Positions 54,201 through 56,859 of a DNA stretch of 64,000 bases are shown here, in pieces. The notes under the pieces were generated by a model. That model did no database searches and was not told where the DNA came from. It saw only the letters and a list, made by a program, of their open reading frames with translations. The translations under genes were made by a program, and so were the position numbers. Location: contig JAQPZY010001523.1 of NCBI GenBank assembly GCA_029931535.1, positions 1,814,501 to 1,878,500 of the forward strand, given 5' to 3'. Source of the DNA: Margaritifera margaritifera (taxonomy: Eukaryota > Mollusca > Bivalvia > Unionida > Margaritiferidae). Within the stretch, counting starts at the first letter, position 1; every line of letters begins with the position of its first letter.

Positions 54201-56859
54201 CTCAAACACATGACTCTTATTCCCTTAACTTACCATGGAAATCTTTTTGAAAAAATAGCAGAAAACTGTAATTATCAGTGGTACAGTAAAACCTGTCATG
54301 AGAGACCGCCCCTTCTGCCAGCAAAAAGCGGTCTCTCAAGACAGGTGGTCTCTCATAACAGGTTTGTACAAAAAGACCAGTTTCCAAGGTCGAAATTCAG
54401 CACTGTTTAAGAGGGAAAAATAAGCACAATCATGTACATTTATTGTATTCTTTGTTCATAGTTCTTGTTAAAATATTGCATGCATTACTCTGAAAATAAT
54501 TTTAAATAGTAATAAAGATATACATCTATCATTAAACATGAATCACATTTATATTTGAAGTTCACACGTACATGTACTAGTATTAGCATATGAGTTCGTT
54601 TCTAATTGACTCCTTGTCTTTTATAACACCCTAAATTTGAGTTTTACCAATGTTTCAAGTGGCTGCTATGTTGCAAACGGTCTCCCATTTTTCACTTCTT
54701 TCAATCACATTAATTCTTTCCTCCAATGTTAGAATTTGTTTCTTTTTCATTGGAGGTTCTGCCATTGTTATTAAAGTGCTAGGTGTTAATGTTATAAGGG
54801 ATCAATTGTAATAACGACTGTAGTGGTTTTGATCAAGCTTTGGGGAAATATGGAATACATATACAATGTATATGTACCAATGAATGAAATAAAAAGACAC
54901 AATTAATTTATCCAGAAACAGAATAAATTTATTTAGAGACAAAAGTCAAAGACTTTATTCACCGACGATACAAAGGGATTAACTCTATAAACAGAGGGTG
55001 TAACCAGCTGCACTAAAGTGAGCATATGACGGTTGTGTGTGGGCTGTAATCTCTGTAACAGCAAAAATACCCCAACAAACAACATAAGCCTTTCACAATG
55101 ACAATCGAATCCGGAAAACGATTCTCACCTACTGGTATTAAAGACAAAGACCTCATTCACCCCAGGCATTACGGATTAACTCCAAAGAAAAATGATGTAT
55201 GCGACCGCTATATTGACTTTGGCACTACAATGGCAGTTAGTGACATGTACTTTAGTCTGGTTTACAGTCCAGAACAAAGGAAACTACATGCATGACCTGC
55301 AAAAGTTAGGAAACCAGTAGCCAGTCTAACTTGTTTTTAAAATTTTTTTTTTGTTAGAACAGTCTTTACTTTGGAAGCGGTCGTTGTTACAAAGGATAAA
55401 ATAAACGTCAGTGGTGTTTGTCTCAGTTCTCAGTTCATTGCAGTATTATTTTAGAACAAGCTGCCATACGCAATTTCGCGGGAAATCCTATGGATCATAC
55501 TTTTGTCTCGCAGAAATAGCCGAGGTATTTCCGAATGAGCAATCGGCATGTACTCTAGTCTGGTTTACAATCTATAACATATGACACTACATGCATGAGC
55601 TGTGCAATTCAAGAAACCGGTAGCCAGCCTAATTTGTTTTTAAGTTTTTGATTTTGTTTTTAACGTCTTCGCTTCTTAAGCGGTCGTGGTTACAAAGAGT
55701 TAAATAAAGGTCAGTTGAGTTTATCTCTGTTTTTGTGATGTGGTCGTTCATAGCAGTGTTGAAATGTATATTTTGCCAAGAAATCGCGGTCGCTTGTCAC
55801 GTTCTGCAGGTGGTCGCTCACGACAGTGCATTTATATAATAAAATTGATCCGTGCATTACGATTGTGGTCGCTCATGACAGGTGGTCGCTCATAGCAGAG
55901 GTCGCTCATGACAGGTTTTACTGTACTGTGTAAGAGGGAGAAGGTAATTCTCAGTGGCACAATGTACGAGGGAGACATTAATTCTGGGAGCTGTCATAAC
56001 TCAATTGGTAGAGTGTTGAAATCAGAACCTAAGGGTCGTGGGTTCGATACCTGCCAAGGCCAGCCTGGGTCAGCTGCCTCAGTGTGTCCTTCGGAAAGGA
56101 ACTTAGCTCTCATTTCCTCTGCATAACATAGTCAGTAATGTGTTAAAAGTGTCATTAAAAAAACAACCAACCAACAAACTTTAATAATCAGTGGCACTAT
56201 GTCAAAGGGAGGCTGTAATTCATAGGGCCTCTGTGTCACAGGGAGACAAATTCTTAGTGGCACTATGTCACAGGGAGACAAATTCTCAGTGGCACAAAGT
56301 CACAGGGAGACTAACTCTCAGTGGCAATATGTCATAGGAAGACTAATTCTCAGTGGCACAAAGTCACAGGGAAAATAATTTTTAATGGCACTATGTCGCA
56401 GGGAGTTTTATCATAGATTTTACTGCTTCAAATTTGTATGCTAAATTATAATCAGAGAGTGCATTACATTCACAGAATGTGTTAGAATTATCATTGATCA
56501 AACAGTATGTTATGCGTGTGAAGGTGACTTTAAATGTATACTGTTTTGCTTGTGTTGGCCAATAGCAAAATATAGCTTAGACATCAAGAACACTGAGACT
56601 ATGTGTACAAGTTACTGAGAGTGCATATAGCATTCACCATAGCACTGTGACATTGTTCCATGGAGCCCTTGTTCACTCATATGTCTTTCTGTCTCACATT
56701 AGTCCCATCCAGACTTCAACCAGATTGAGGCCTTGTCAGCCTTCCTGCAGTTTGTTCCCATGGAGGATGAAATCCTGGATTTCTTCAAACCTGTGGCCAT
56801 TGAGATCTTGAAGAAGCTAAAAGGAAAGCCATGTGTTCCAACTCAACCAAATAGTCGAG
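3479..56859 (+). CDS. NO VEIN-like HATPase-domain protein, partial, 13 exons joined
   Basis: Joining 3479-3533, 4006-4112, 10639-10857, 11488-11680, 15338-15687, 20999-21281, 29749-29905, 39658-39796, 42387-42518, 48213-48296, 48920-48992, 53168-53280 and 56703-56859 gives 687 open codons plus one base. Every junction is AG/GT and phases agree. Residues 1-127 form a conserved-looking N-terminal region. Residues 128-290 are a strongly acidic, probably disordered linker. From about 295 a sacsin/NO VEIN-type ATPase domain follows: ELVQNADDN at 335-343 (N-box), NNECGF at 373-378 (a variant of the usual DxGxG box), and GQKGIGFKSVF at 403-413 (G2 glycine loop). The family is known from Arabidopsis NO VEIN and uncharacterised animal homologues; the plant protein acts in vascular and cell-fate patterning, while animal function is not established. 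No start codon or stop is seen, so both ends are missing. The sacsin family is an alternative, but the sequence around the N-box fits NO VEIN better. Confidence 0.85.
4006..4112 (+). CDS. NO VEIN-like gene, exon b
   Basis: A 107-nt exon between acceptor TTTTCATTAG and donor GTAAAT. It completes the split glycine codon from exon a and ends in phase 0. It encodes a serine-rich patch followed by HFVLQCLVKIPVHICVAVAN, which reads straight into IFLEPLGQ of exon c. Confidence 0.7.
4169..4612 (+). repeat. Repeat family A, short copy (DR1-bearing)
   Basis: It begins with CCACCATAAGGTGGAGCGTA and TATTATGTTATGATG, and ends with a block containing CAGGGCAGGCTTATAATG and TGGTACTC. The longer copy at 12163-13307 begins and ends with similar blocks, so the family has defined ends and a variable number of internal units. 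Internal units carry 'GTGGATGGCTTGCACTTGGG'-like sequence and AGGTCA runs. DR1-like AGGTCAAAGGTCA occurs at 4342-4354 and 4485-4497. Confidence 0.7.
4730..6560 (+). repeat. Repeat family B, diverged tandem units of about 100-125 bp
   Basis: Recurring phrases such as 'GTTTCTGCAGCATAACTTTA', 'GGATTTCAACCAAATTTGGC' and 'AGTTATGGCCCCTGATTG' come back about every 100-125 bp with many substitutions. The same family occurs in reverse complement at about 29.95-31.8 kb. ORFs within it are short and lack conserved residues, so I do not treat them as genes. Confidence 0.75.
5948..6238 (+). repeat. Near-identical tandem triplication, about 97 bp x 3
   Basis: Three copies start at 5948, 6045 and 6143 with the phrase AGTATTCCACAACATCATTT; a fourth is cut after a few bases at 6239. 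They are far more alike than the surrounding family B units, so this is a recent local expansion inside an old array. Confidence 0.85.
8380..9580 (+). repeat. Repeat family C, diverged tandem units
   Basis: Phrases like 'TGGATGCATCTCAAGAAAAC', 'AGGTCACTGTGACC' and 'GACTTTTGTATTTTCAGC' recur about every 180-200 bp. A half-site palindrome AGGTCActgTGACCa is at 8822-8836. The minus ORF across 8800-9009 lies inside a unit and is not a gene. Confidence 0.6.
10547..10575. repeat. ATGG microsatellite
   Basis: About seven tetranucleotide units of ATGG with one ATAG interruption. It lies about 60 bp before exon c. Confidence 0.85.
10639..10857 (+). CDS. NO VEIN-like gene, exon c
   Basis: A 219-nt exon, exactly 73 codons, phase 0 at both ends, with acceptor ACACATAG and donor GTTTGT (a weak donor). 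It encodes IFLEPLGQVVGSTK, then a helical stretch with LGCLLGIAEWT and an acidic end, ELEELFEEE. The open frame extends past the donor, which is why an unspliced reading is longer. It probably belongs to a conserved N-terminal module of animal members of the family. Confidence 0.75.
10961..11065. mobile_element. hAT MITE, 105 bp, perfect 8-bp TSD
   Basis: The ends CAGGGGTGTCAAAC and GTTTGACACCCCTG are perfect inverted repeats. The flanks GCTTAAAC (10953-10960) and GCTTAAAC (11066-11073) are identical, a clean 8-bp target duplication. Internal sequence includes 'TATGGCCCGCC' and 'TCTGGCCCACC', as in widespread hAT MITEs. It has no coding capacity. Confidence 0.95.
11488..11680 (+). CDS. NO VEIN-like gene, exon d (acidic linker)
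   Basis: A 193-nt exon after acceptor TTTATGACAG, ending before GTAAAA in phase 1. It encodes MMEESEEETDTENSNSVILS and further Glu/Asp/Ser-rich sequence. It begins with two methionine codons, but the AG acceptor and in-phase join to exon c argue that these are not the start of the protein. Low complexity here suggests a disordered region. Confidence 0.75.
11760..12162 (+). repeat. Repeat family D, left part (interrupted by family A)
   Basis: It begins with CTCCCACTGCGAGAGCAGAA and continues with the phrases 'AGGTAGACAAATGAAATTTG' and 'ACCTGATTA' repeated at about 130-160 bp. Related arrays occur at 14430-15290 and 50410-51375. The array resumes on the far side of the family A copy, near 13310-13530. 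Confidence 0.65.
12163..13307 (+). repeat. Repeat family A, long copy with about eight internal units
   Basis: It starts with a block like 4169 (TATTATGTTATGATGG at about 12190) and ends with a block like 4612 (TATAATGTACCATTTGAG). Between them the unit 'TGGATGGCTTGCACTTGGTG' ... 'AAGGTCAAGGTCACTG' recurs about every 120-135 bp. A DR1-like AGGTCAAAGGTCA lies at 12904-12916, and AGGTCACTGTGACT at about 12775-12788. Minus ORFs here are repeat shadows. Confidence 0.75.
13308..14420. repeat. Family D continuation and unassigned intron sequence
   Basis: To about 13530 the family D phrases resume (AGGTAGACAAATGAAGTTTG, CACCTAATTAGATTTTCAGG). From about 13540 to 14420 the sequence is AT-rich and unassigned, with a small low-complexity run of GACAG/GATGT units at about 13828-13872. 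No exon is visible. Confidence 0.5.
14430..15290 (+). repeat. Repeat family D array
   Basis: It begins with 'TATGCCCCACTTTGATAG' and 'GGGGGCATAGTG' and continues with repeated 'AGCACAATTA' and 'GGTAGACAAATGAAATTT' phrases at about 130-180-bp spacing. A short exact-looking doubling of 'AGCACAATCGGGCGAAATCC' lies at about 14935-14985. It ends about 50 bp before exon e. Confidence 0.7.
15338..15687 (+). CDS. NO VEIN-like gene, exon e (acidic linker into ATPase domain)
   Basis: A 350-nt exon after acceptor TTCTTCTCCAG, ending at donor GTACTA in phase 0. The first two thirds are acidic (runs of Glu/Asp). The last part, INQIRRDEFGIGVELNEDGK, then RLMQ, leads directly into the HATPase domain of exon f. 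It is the largest exon and carries the clearest coding composition. ORFs on the minus strand here are shadows of this acidic repeat-like coding sequence. Confidence 0.88.
15770..16440 (+). repeat. Repeat family E, tandem units of about 165-180 bp
   Basis: The phrases 'TCTGATTTCAATCAGAC', 'ATATCATCAAAATCTCA' and 'GCATCTGATTGG' return four times with substitutions. It begins within 90 bp of the exon e donor. The rest of the intron to 17030 is unassigned. Confidence 0.65.
17031..17250. mobile_element. Palindromic MITE copy 1
   Basis: The ends TACAGTATATACTCACGTAT and, from the other strand, TACCGTATTTACTCGCATAT form an imperfect inverted repeat. Inside are two nested hairpins: CATAGACCCAAATCTGCC pairing with the block ending GATCTGGGCCTATG, and CATAGACCCTGATCTGCCGG pairing with GGCAGATCAGGGTCTATG. 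It has no coding capacity. Related copies lie at 18670-18875 and 49148-49434. Confidence 0.85.
17556..17621. repeat. 25-bp tandem repeat, 2.6 copies
   Basis: CAGTATTATAACATCTATTA plus GTATA is repeated at 17556, 17581 and (partly) 17606 without visible mismatch, indicating a recent duplication. Confidence 0.9.
17622..18669. other. Unassigned intron sequence
   Basis: AT-rich, no ORF with coding character, no clear repeat boundary. Poly-A and poly-T rich tracts are common. I see nothing specific in it. Confidence 0.4.
18670..18875. mobile_element. Palindromic MITE copy 2
   Basis: It starts TACCGTATATACTCACTT, shares the internal CATAGACCCTGAT / TTTGTTCTGCTGATT arrangement with copies 1 and 3, and ends near TGGTA. 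It is more diverged than copy 1; the second hairpin is only partly kept. Confidence 0.75.
19373..19457. repeat. 17-bp tandem repeat, 5 copies
   Basis: The unit AATGTTCCGAATGAATG occurs five times, alternating GAATG and GAGTG variants. A minus-strand ORF across it (repeats of TFIHSEH-like residues) is an artefact of the repeat. Confidence 0.9.
20299..20422. mobile_element. hAT MITE, 124 bp
   Basis: The ends CAGCGGTTCCCAACC and GTTGGGAACCACTG are inverted repeats. The flanks CAATAGAA (20291-20298) and CACTAGAA (20423-20430) match at 7 of 8, an aged 8-bp target duplication. A poly-G run of about ten lies inside. Confidence 0.9.
20999..21281 (+). CDS. NO VEIN-like gene, exon f: HATPase N-box and G1 box
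   Basis: A 283-nt exon between TGTACAATAG and GTAAAG, phase 0 in and phase 1 out. It encodes QQERLGRSLDRLSRDLYSKD followed by THFVLELVQNADDNKYPDE, the most diagnostic segment of the gene. The ELVQNADDN N-box supplies the residue that coordinates the metal ion in GHKL-type ATPases. NNECGF with EKDIRALCDVGRSTK follows. The usual Asp of the DxGxG box is replaced by Asn-Glu-Cys-Gly, a substitution whose effect on ATP binding cannot be judged here. Confidence 0.93.
21560..21682. repeat. (TACA)n microsatellite
   Basis: About 30 tetranucleotide units of CATA with scattered CCTA interruptions. The long ORFs on both strands here (Tyr/Ile/His and Met/Tyr/Val repeats) are translation artefacts of it. 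Confidence 0.95.
22426..23326. repeat. Minisatellite, 17 x 53 bp, with five-unit higher-order pattern
   Basis: The unit starts TAGCTGTCTTTGGTGAGATT and ends GTGACTGGATCAA, 53 bp. The array spans 901 bp, exactly 17 units. Variants at fixed sites (ATTCTTTCC, ATTCTATCC with CAACAG, ATCCTTTCC) come in the order 1-5 and repeat as 6-10, so a block of five units (265 bp) was itself duplicated; units 11 and 16 share ATCCATTCCATATCC five units apart. The array ends one or two bases from the stop of a minus-strand hAT transposase remnant. 53 is not a multiple of 3, so it is not coding in any constant frame. Confidence 0.95.
23328..25080 (-). pseudogene. Broken ZNF862/KRBA2-like hAT transposase, C-terminal part
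   Basis: On the minus strand, 23328-23690 encodes ITNAECKRVFSRQ-like sequence (as read: LAISNAECKRVFSRQNLIKT), the C-terminal dimerisation motif of hAT transposases. Upstream, 23710-24057, 24231-24491 and a region near 24700-25000 (TDGAIKTLFQSGYFTAKENH) continue the same protein in different frames with stops between. Such proteins normally have a BED or TTF-type finger and an RNase H-like catalytic core; here the parts are broken, so no active enzyme is encoded. No terminal repeats were found for it. It lies in the intron before exon g, antisense to the host gene. Confidence 0.8.
25317..27826. mobile_element. 2.5-kb element with 113-bp terminal inverted repeats
   Basis: 25317-25429 and 27714-27826 are inverted copies of each other with roughly 80-85 percent identity by eye (for example TTAACATTAGGATTAC and GGGAGTAACTCTTAC in both arms). 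Between them, plus-strand frames hold disconnected protein-like stretches: YKVDRQVLNATSELVRNVCV near 27010, LAEKARSNHTWESVVHIAK near 27120, and a stretch near 26600 that includes CPGG-like and VICQAD-like phrases. The inverted long terminal repeats suggest a DIRS-like or long-TIR DNA element, but no reverse transcriptase, integrase or recombinase is recognised, so the class is open. No clear target duplication was found. Confidence 0.65.
25859..26127. mobile_element. hAT MITE nested in the long-TIR element
   Basis: The ends CAGTGGTTCCCAACC and GGTTGGGAACCATTG form an inverted repeat. The flanks GTGTAGAC (25851-25858) and GTGTAGAA (26128-26135) match at 7 of 8, an 8-bp target duplication. It interrupts the 2.5-kb element, so it is younger than that element. 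Confidence 0.92.
27830..29330. other. Unassigned intron sequence
   Basis: AT-rich, with a short CATACATACATACATCC run near 28315-28333. No exon, transposon end or array is recognised. ORFs here are short and lack coding features. Confidence 0.4.
29410..29600 (+). mobile_element. Probable tRNA-derived SINE fragment
   Basis: GGTGGTTCAGTGCTCAGTG followed by a block with GTTAGAATCCTACC resembles A- and B-box sequence of a tRNA head, and TGTCCTTGGGCAAGGTTCTT resembles the conserved core seen in V-type SINEs. The match is by eye. The overlapping ORFs are not genes. Confidence 0.5.
29749..29905 (+). CDS. NO VEIN-like gene, exon g: G2 glycine loop
   Basis: A 157-nt exon after TTTGTCACAG, ending at donor GTAAAT with two bases of a codon. 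It completes a glycine split after GYI in exon f, giving GQKGIGFKSVF, the G2 loop of HATPase domains, then RVTDCPEVHSSGYHIRFDV and ILPNWVPDDQWEAEKG. The split of the ATPase fold between exons f and g fits the join. Confidence 0.92.
29940..31810 (-). repeat. Repeat family B, inverted array
   Basis: The phrases 'AAATTTGGTTGAAATCCA', 'AAAGTAATGCTGCAGAAA' and 'CATAACTC' return about 15 times, about 110-130 bp apart. They are the reverse complement of the array at 4.7-6.6 kb. The array starts about 35 bp after the exon g donor and makes up much of the longest intron. Confidence 0.75.
32594..36800 (+). pseudogene. Broken ZNF862-like hAT transposase, interrupted by a piggyBac-like piece
   Basis: On the plus strand 32600-32770 has an N-terminal-like stretch starting MSNRSDTLLDYLDG. 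After an interruption at about 33.1-34.3 kb, 34756-35040 resumes with SYTSRLADEEIEEGVAEVIH and ILVNESTDFSMSKQTVVYA. Stretches near 35620-36270 (KGLEKTVYNLFYHF, RIEFSQNLLKNTEDR) and 36256-36456 (MIPNFMSEDEREQFVSKELV) follow in shifting frames. These fit hAT transposases that were domesticated in vertebrates as ZNF862/KRBA2-like genes. Several stops and frame changes mean it is dead. It lies in sense orientation inside the intron before exon h. Confidence 0.8.
33125..34260 (+). mobile_element. piggyBac-like non-autonomous remnant with inverted arms
   Basis: About 33330-33530 encodes DDEDRAGWIREPHG, then MDIFFKYFPLVLNERIVAET and NYAAKYMKKK, resembling the N-terminal part of piggyBac transposases. 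It is followed, after a stop at about 33550, by CNQCDICLCVKYNCIYKYH, like their C-terminal cysteine-rich finger. The catalytic middle is missing. Inverted arms of about 50 bp flank it: 33158-33207 (GTAGTATGTAAAAGGCCAGT) and 34197-34246 reversed. A third, direct copy of the arm core is at about 33228-33262. The expected TTAA duplication could not be placed with certainty. Confidence 0.6.
36810..37240. other. Unassigned intron sequence
   Basis: AT-rich; no repeat boundary or exon recognised between the end of the hAT remnant and the repeat array that begins near 37250. Confidence 0.4.
37250..39600 (+). repeat. Two diverged tandem families in one block
   Basis: From 37250 to about 37800 and again 38580-39600 the phrases 'TGGGGCCATGGGGTCAAGAA', 'TTCATATTTGGAATATAACA' and 'GGGGACACATTTTGG' recur about every 180-200 bp. 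Between them, at 37800-38580, a different unit recurs with 'GATAGAAAGCAT' and 'AACTTCTCAAAAACTGCTCA', about every 115-140 bp; it ends with the palindrome GGCCCACGTGGGCC at about 38589. The second family seems embedded in the first. Confidence 0.6.
39253..39295. repeat. (ATT)n microsatellite
   Basis: About 14 uninterrupted ATT units inside the repeat block upstream of exon h. Confidence 0.95.
39658..39796 (+). CDS. NO VEIN-like gene, exon h
   Basis: A 139-nt exon after CTGTGGCAG, ending before GTTATC in phase 0. It encodes WVTKIVLPLKEG and then FNDIHPSLLLFLHRLREM, a pattern (T-x-I-x-L-P-L-K, then D-I-x-P-S-L-L-L-F-L) typical of the second half of the ATPase domain in sacsin/NO VEIN proteins. 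The preceding intron of about 9.75 kb is the longest in the window and holds a hAT pseudogene and several repeat arrays. Confidence 0.9.
39878..39965 (+). mobile_element. pogo-like transposon end, fragment
   Basis: TACAGTCAAACCTGTCTTAA, with a reversed partner 'GCTTAAGACAAGTG' about 40 bp on, resembles the CAGTAAAACCTGTCATGA end of the element at 54284-55923. Only an end is present. A weaker match, CAGTCAAACCTCAATTAA, is near 10113. Confidence 0.45.
40640..41000 (+). repeat. Diverged repeat units with estrogen-response-like palindrome
   Basis: Units with 'GTTAAGCTTTTTCATTTAGCT' and 'CACTGTGACCTATATTTCAC' recur between about 40435 and 41000. They resemble the array at 46.5-48.1 kb. The rest of the intron to 42380 is unassigned. 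Confidence 0.5.
40687..40701. promoter_or_regulatory. Perfect AGGTCA-n3-TGACCT palindrome
   Basis: AGGTCACTGTGACCT matches the consensus estrogen response element exactly. It lies in a repeat unit in an intron. Degenerate versions elsewhere (for example 40941-40955 and 8822-8836) suggest it is a property of the repeats rather than a selected site, so its regulatory role is unproven. Confidence 0.3.
42251..42326. repeat. 37-bp tandem duplication
   Basis: GTGTGTATATATATTGGTAC and TTTAGGCTTGACTTAGT occur twice in a row with no visible mismatch, about 60 bp before exon i. Confidence 0.9.
42387..42518 (+). CDS. NO VEIN-like gene, exon i
   Basis: A 132-nt exon (44 codons, phase 0 at both ends) between TCATGTCAG and GTAAAT. 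It encodes IEGQVQTMRRCDLGNGVVEI, then a segment with DGSDRWLVIKK. No separate motif is recognised; the position and phase fit a post-ATPase beta-rich region. Confidence 0.85.
42600..42805 (-). mobile_element. Probable tRNA-derived SINE, minus orientation
   Basis: On the minus strand, GCATGGTCAAGTGG (A-box-like) and then TGGGTTCAACT (B-box-like) are spaced as in a tRNA head near 42750-42800; a non-tRNA body follows to about 42600. It begins less than 100 bp after the exon i donor. The plus and minus ORFs here are not genes. Confidence 0.55.
42810..44530 (-). other. Hydrophobic minus-strand ORFs, possible decayed membrane-protein copy
   Basis: Three minus-strand ORFs are unusually hydrophobic: 43241-43441 (LLLVLFLLSLLAEFLSFFII), 44121-44489 (includes MATILSLTLAEICISAVVLI) and 42816-43136. 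I see no family match, no splice chain joining them and no shared frame. They may be pieces of a broken gene or chance frames in T-rich sequence. A lineage-specific multi-pass membrane gene on the opposite strand is possible but not supported. Confidence 0.2.
44570..45230 (+). pseudogene. DIRS-type Gag-like remnant
   Basis: 44941-45138 encodes CRELIKSELNHEFLHTCSQS followed by VPYTTIFFGDDLTKTAKEIE. The pattern 'R-R-E-L-I-K-P-x-L-N ... C-S ... V-P-x-T-x-L-F-G-D-D-L-x-K-x-x-K-E-I' is typical of the Gag-like first ORF of DIRS-type (tyrosine-recombinase) retroelements. Protein-like pieces upstream to 44570 in other frames extend it. No reverse transcriptase or recombinase is visible. Confidence 0.6.
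45416..45730 (+). repeat. Dispersed repeat copy, partner at 62220
   Basis: It shares 'GGCCAATTTATGGT', 'CTCATAAACTTTTCATTGAC' and 'AGAGTTCATAGC' with 62220-62540, in the same order and spacing, at roughly 75-80 percent identity by eye. A related tract, 'GACTCCTTTTATCA ... AAAGGATATGTT', lies just upstream here (45338-45380) and again at 60677-60715. It may be the 3' part of the retroelement whose Gag-like piece lies before it. Confidence 0.55.
46480..48110 (+). repeat. Repeat family F, diverged tandem units
   Basis: The phrases 'TTAAGTTTTTGCATTTAG', 'GTCAGTTTCTCAGGCATTAT', 'CATGCAACTTGGT' and 'GTGACCTACATTT' recur about every 110-150 bp, with two subfamilies (46480-47080 and 47480-48110). 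Degenerate AGGTCA palindromes are frequent. It ends about 100 bp before exon j. Confidence 0.65.
48213..48296 (+). CDS. NO VEIN-like gene, exon j
   Basis: An 84-nt exon (28 codons, phase 0 at both ends) between TAATGCAG and donor GTTAGT. It encodes a segment ending ESTEIAVAFPLLPKDQ, matching the usual 'AFPL' strand that precedes the 'P-V-x-A-F-L-P-L-R-S-Y-G' strand of exon k in this family. Confidence 0.85.
48377..48495. repeat. Tandem duplication, about 69 bp x 2
   Basis: TTTATCACTGGTGTTGCTGT and TTTATCACTGGGTTTGCTGT start 69 bp apart and are followed by matching ATCTATGCATCC(A/T)TTCAACCA. It lies in the short intron between exons j and k. Confidence 0.85.
48920..48992 (+). CDS. NO VEIN-like gene, exon k
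   Basis: A 73-nt exon after TCTATTCAG, ending before GTAAAT in phase 1. It encodes ILPPKQPVFAFLPLRSYGFR and then FIIQ, completed by GDFDMPSSREDV in exon l. The pattern F-A-F-L-P-L-R-S-Y-G-F-R-F-I-I-Q-G-D-F is a hallmark stretch of sacsin/NO VEIN-type ATPase proteins. Confidence 0.9.
49148..49434. mobile_element. Palindromic MITE copy 3, with inserted SINE-like head
   Basis: It begins TACGGTATATACTTGTG and ends GCTTATATACAGTA. The block with GATCAGGGTCTATG, TTTGTTCTACTGATTAGTCC and CATAGACCCAGATCTG is shared with copies 1 and 2. About 85 bp at 49198-49282 (ATTAACTCATTTAGTAGAG ... AGTTTGATAACTGCCC) are foreign to the family and look like a tRNA-type promoter head. Confidence 0.75.
49640..50290 (+). 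pseudogene. LINE ORF2 C-terminal fragment (RNase H end)
   Basis: In shifting plus-strand frames: SCWLPNHIGIKGNERAGNA near 49690-49745 (the 'W-L-P-x-H-x-G-I-x-G-N-E-x-A-D' motif of RNase H domains in I/Jockey-type LINEs), then YKLQNIKPIVGE near 49865, CPLTVAHLLVEYVNFNHVRQ near 50025-50085, and KKLYDDVPFKKVLDLLMECS ending in a stop near 50200. It has several stops and frameshifts and is 5' truncated, as is usual for dead LINE copies. The final active-site Asp of the motif reads Gly here. Confidence 0.75.
50410..51375 (+). repeat. Repeat family D array
   Basis: It starts with CCCCACACTGTGATAGCAGT and GGGGGCATATTGC, then 'GAGGTAGACAAATGGAATTT' and related phrases, as in the copies at 11.76 kb and 14.43 kb. 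It includes an unrelated-looking stretch at about 50570-50980. Confidence 0.6.
51770..53053 (+). mobile_element. hAT-like DNA transposon copy 2, 1284 bp, 6-bp TSD
   Basis: The left end CATACTTGCCATA and the right end TATGGCATGTATG form a near-perfect inverted repeat. The flanks AATTGT at 51764-51769 and 53054-53059 are identical. The layout from left: subterminal CACGACATGTCACGCG and its near-palindromic ACACGATCGTGT, AT-rich leader, one BED-finger coding exon, a donor, a 42-bp tandem duplication (52811-52894), and a G-rich right end. No catalytic core is present, so it depended on another copy to move. Copy 1 at 874-2213 is the same element inverted. Confidence 0.92.
52386..52747 (+). pseudogene. 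BED-finger N-terminal exon of hAT-like transposase, frameshifted
   Basis: Starting at the ATG at 52386, the frame reads MSKRSSDSGNMEPSPKTAKP and then slips after a run of seven A at about 52450. The next frame reads NSWLTEFDFVKRSIKGEHFI, then LCTYCNHHIDISHSG, with the C-x2-C and a later H-x-H pair of a BED-type zinc finger. A second shift near 52625 leads to LNSLFKQSSTDNLTRAEVLF and CNFVAEYNLPFSVADHFTDI, ending at a likely donor CAG/GTGATA (52747/52748). The two frame changes mean it is not functional as it stands; sequencing error in homopolymers cannot be excluded for the first. Confidence 0.75.
53168..53280 (+). CDS. NO VEIN-like gene, exon l
   Basis: A 113-nt exon after TTTATTTAG, ending at donor GTAAAT in phase 0. 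It encodes DFDMPSSREDVDRDSPWNQW and then LRSEIHNLFLDSLEVFK. The DF-P-SR-D segment with W-N-x-W-L-R follows the family pattern after the ATPase domain. It begins only 115 bp after the end of hAT-like copy 2. Confidence 0.9.
54284..55923 (-). mobile_element. pogo/CENP-B-like Tc1-mariner element, 1640 bp, TA TSD
   Basis: The ends CAGTAAAACCTGTCATGA and, from the other strand, CAGTAAAACCTGTCATGA are identical for at least 18 bases, flanked by TA at 54282-54283 and 55924-55925. Further in, both ends carry repeated GGTCTCTCA or GGTCGCTCA blocks. The minus strand holds the start of a CENP-B/Jerky-type transposase. The right half has a diverged internal duplication (55235-55430 and 55545-55730, 'ACTTTAGTCTGGTTTACA' and 'AGCGGTCGTGGTTACAAAG'). 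No DDE core was found, so it is a deletion derivative. Confidence 0.9.
54590..54765 (-). pseudogene. CENP-B/Jerky-type transposase N-terminal remnant
   Basis: From an ATG at 54765 on the minus strand: MAEPPMKKKQILTLEERINV, then IERSEKWETVCNIAAT, a stop, NIGKTQI, another stop, GVIKDKESIRNE. This is the N-terminal helix-turn-helix ('L-T-L-E-E-R-I-x-V-I ... I-A-x-x-x-x-V-x-K-T-Q-I-x-x-I-x-K') shared by pogo-group transposases and CENP-B. The two stop codons show that it is dead. The rest of the transposase is missing. Confidence 0.8.
55986..56165 (+). mobile_element. tRNA-derived SINE inserted in the minisatellite
   Basis: CATAACTCAATTGGTAGAGTG (A box) and GGGTTCGATACCTGCC (B box) lie 35-40 bp apart as in a tRNA, followed by an unrelated body with TCAGTGTGTCCTTCGGAAAG and a poor A/C-rich tail (AAAAAAACAACCAACC). 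Overall this is a SINE, not a tRNA gene: the arms do not close into an acceptor stem. The same kind of head is seen at 49198-49282. Confidence 0.75.
56703..56859 (+). CDS. NO VEIN-like gene, exon m (last recognised)
   Basis: A 157-nt exon after TCTCACATTAG, ending before GTAAGA in phase 1. It encodes SHPDFNQIEALSAFLQFVPM, a segment with EILDFFKPVAIEILKKLKG, and KPCVPTQPN. A donor here and no stop mean at least one more exon follows. I could not find a convincing one between 56860 and 64000, so it probably lies beyond the window. The C-terminal DUF3883-type domain of NO VEIN proteins is therefore not visible. Confidence 0.9.

Larger units (their letters stand above)
54264..56410. repeat. Minisatellite of about 32-33 bp units, split by two insertions
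   Basis: Units of the form AATTCTCAGTGGCACTATGT plus CACAGGGAGACT recur about eight times at 56185-56410 and once or twice at 55940-55985. Left of the pogo-like element, at 54266-54283, ATTATCAGTGGTA is the start of such a unit, and TACTGTGTAAGAGGGAG right of the element is its end. The array was therefore split first by the pogo-like element and separately by a SINE at about 55986-56165. Confidence 0.8.

Noticed and set aside
55098..55295. 65-residue ORF in the pogo-like element as transposase
   Set aside because: No DDE-type or DNA-binding motif; it lies on the strand opposite the CENP-B-like remnant.
55990..56062. A functional tRNA gene
   Set aside because: A- and B-box-like sequence is present, but the acceptor stem does not pair and a SINE-like body and tail follow.
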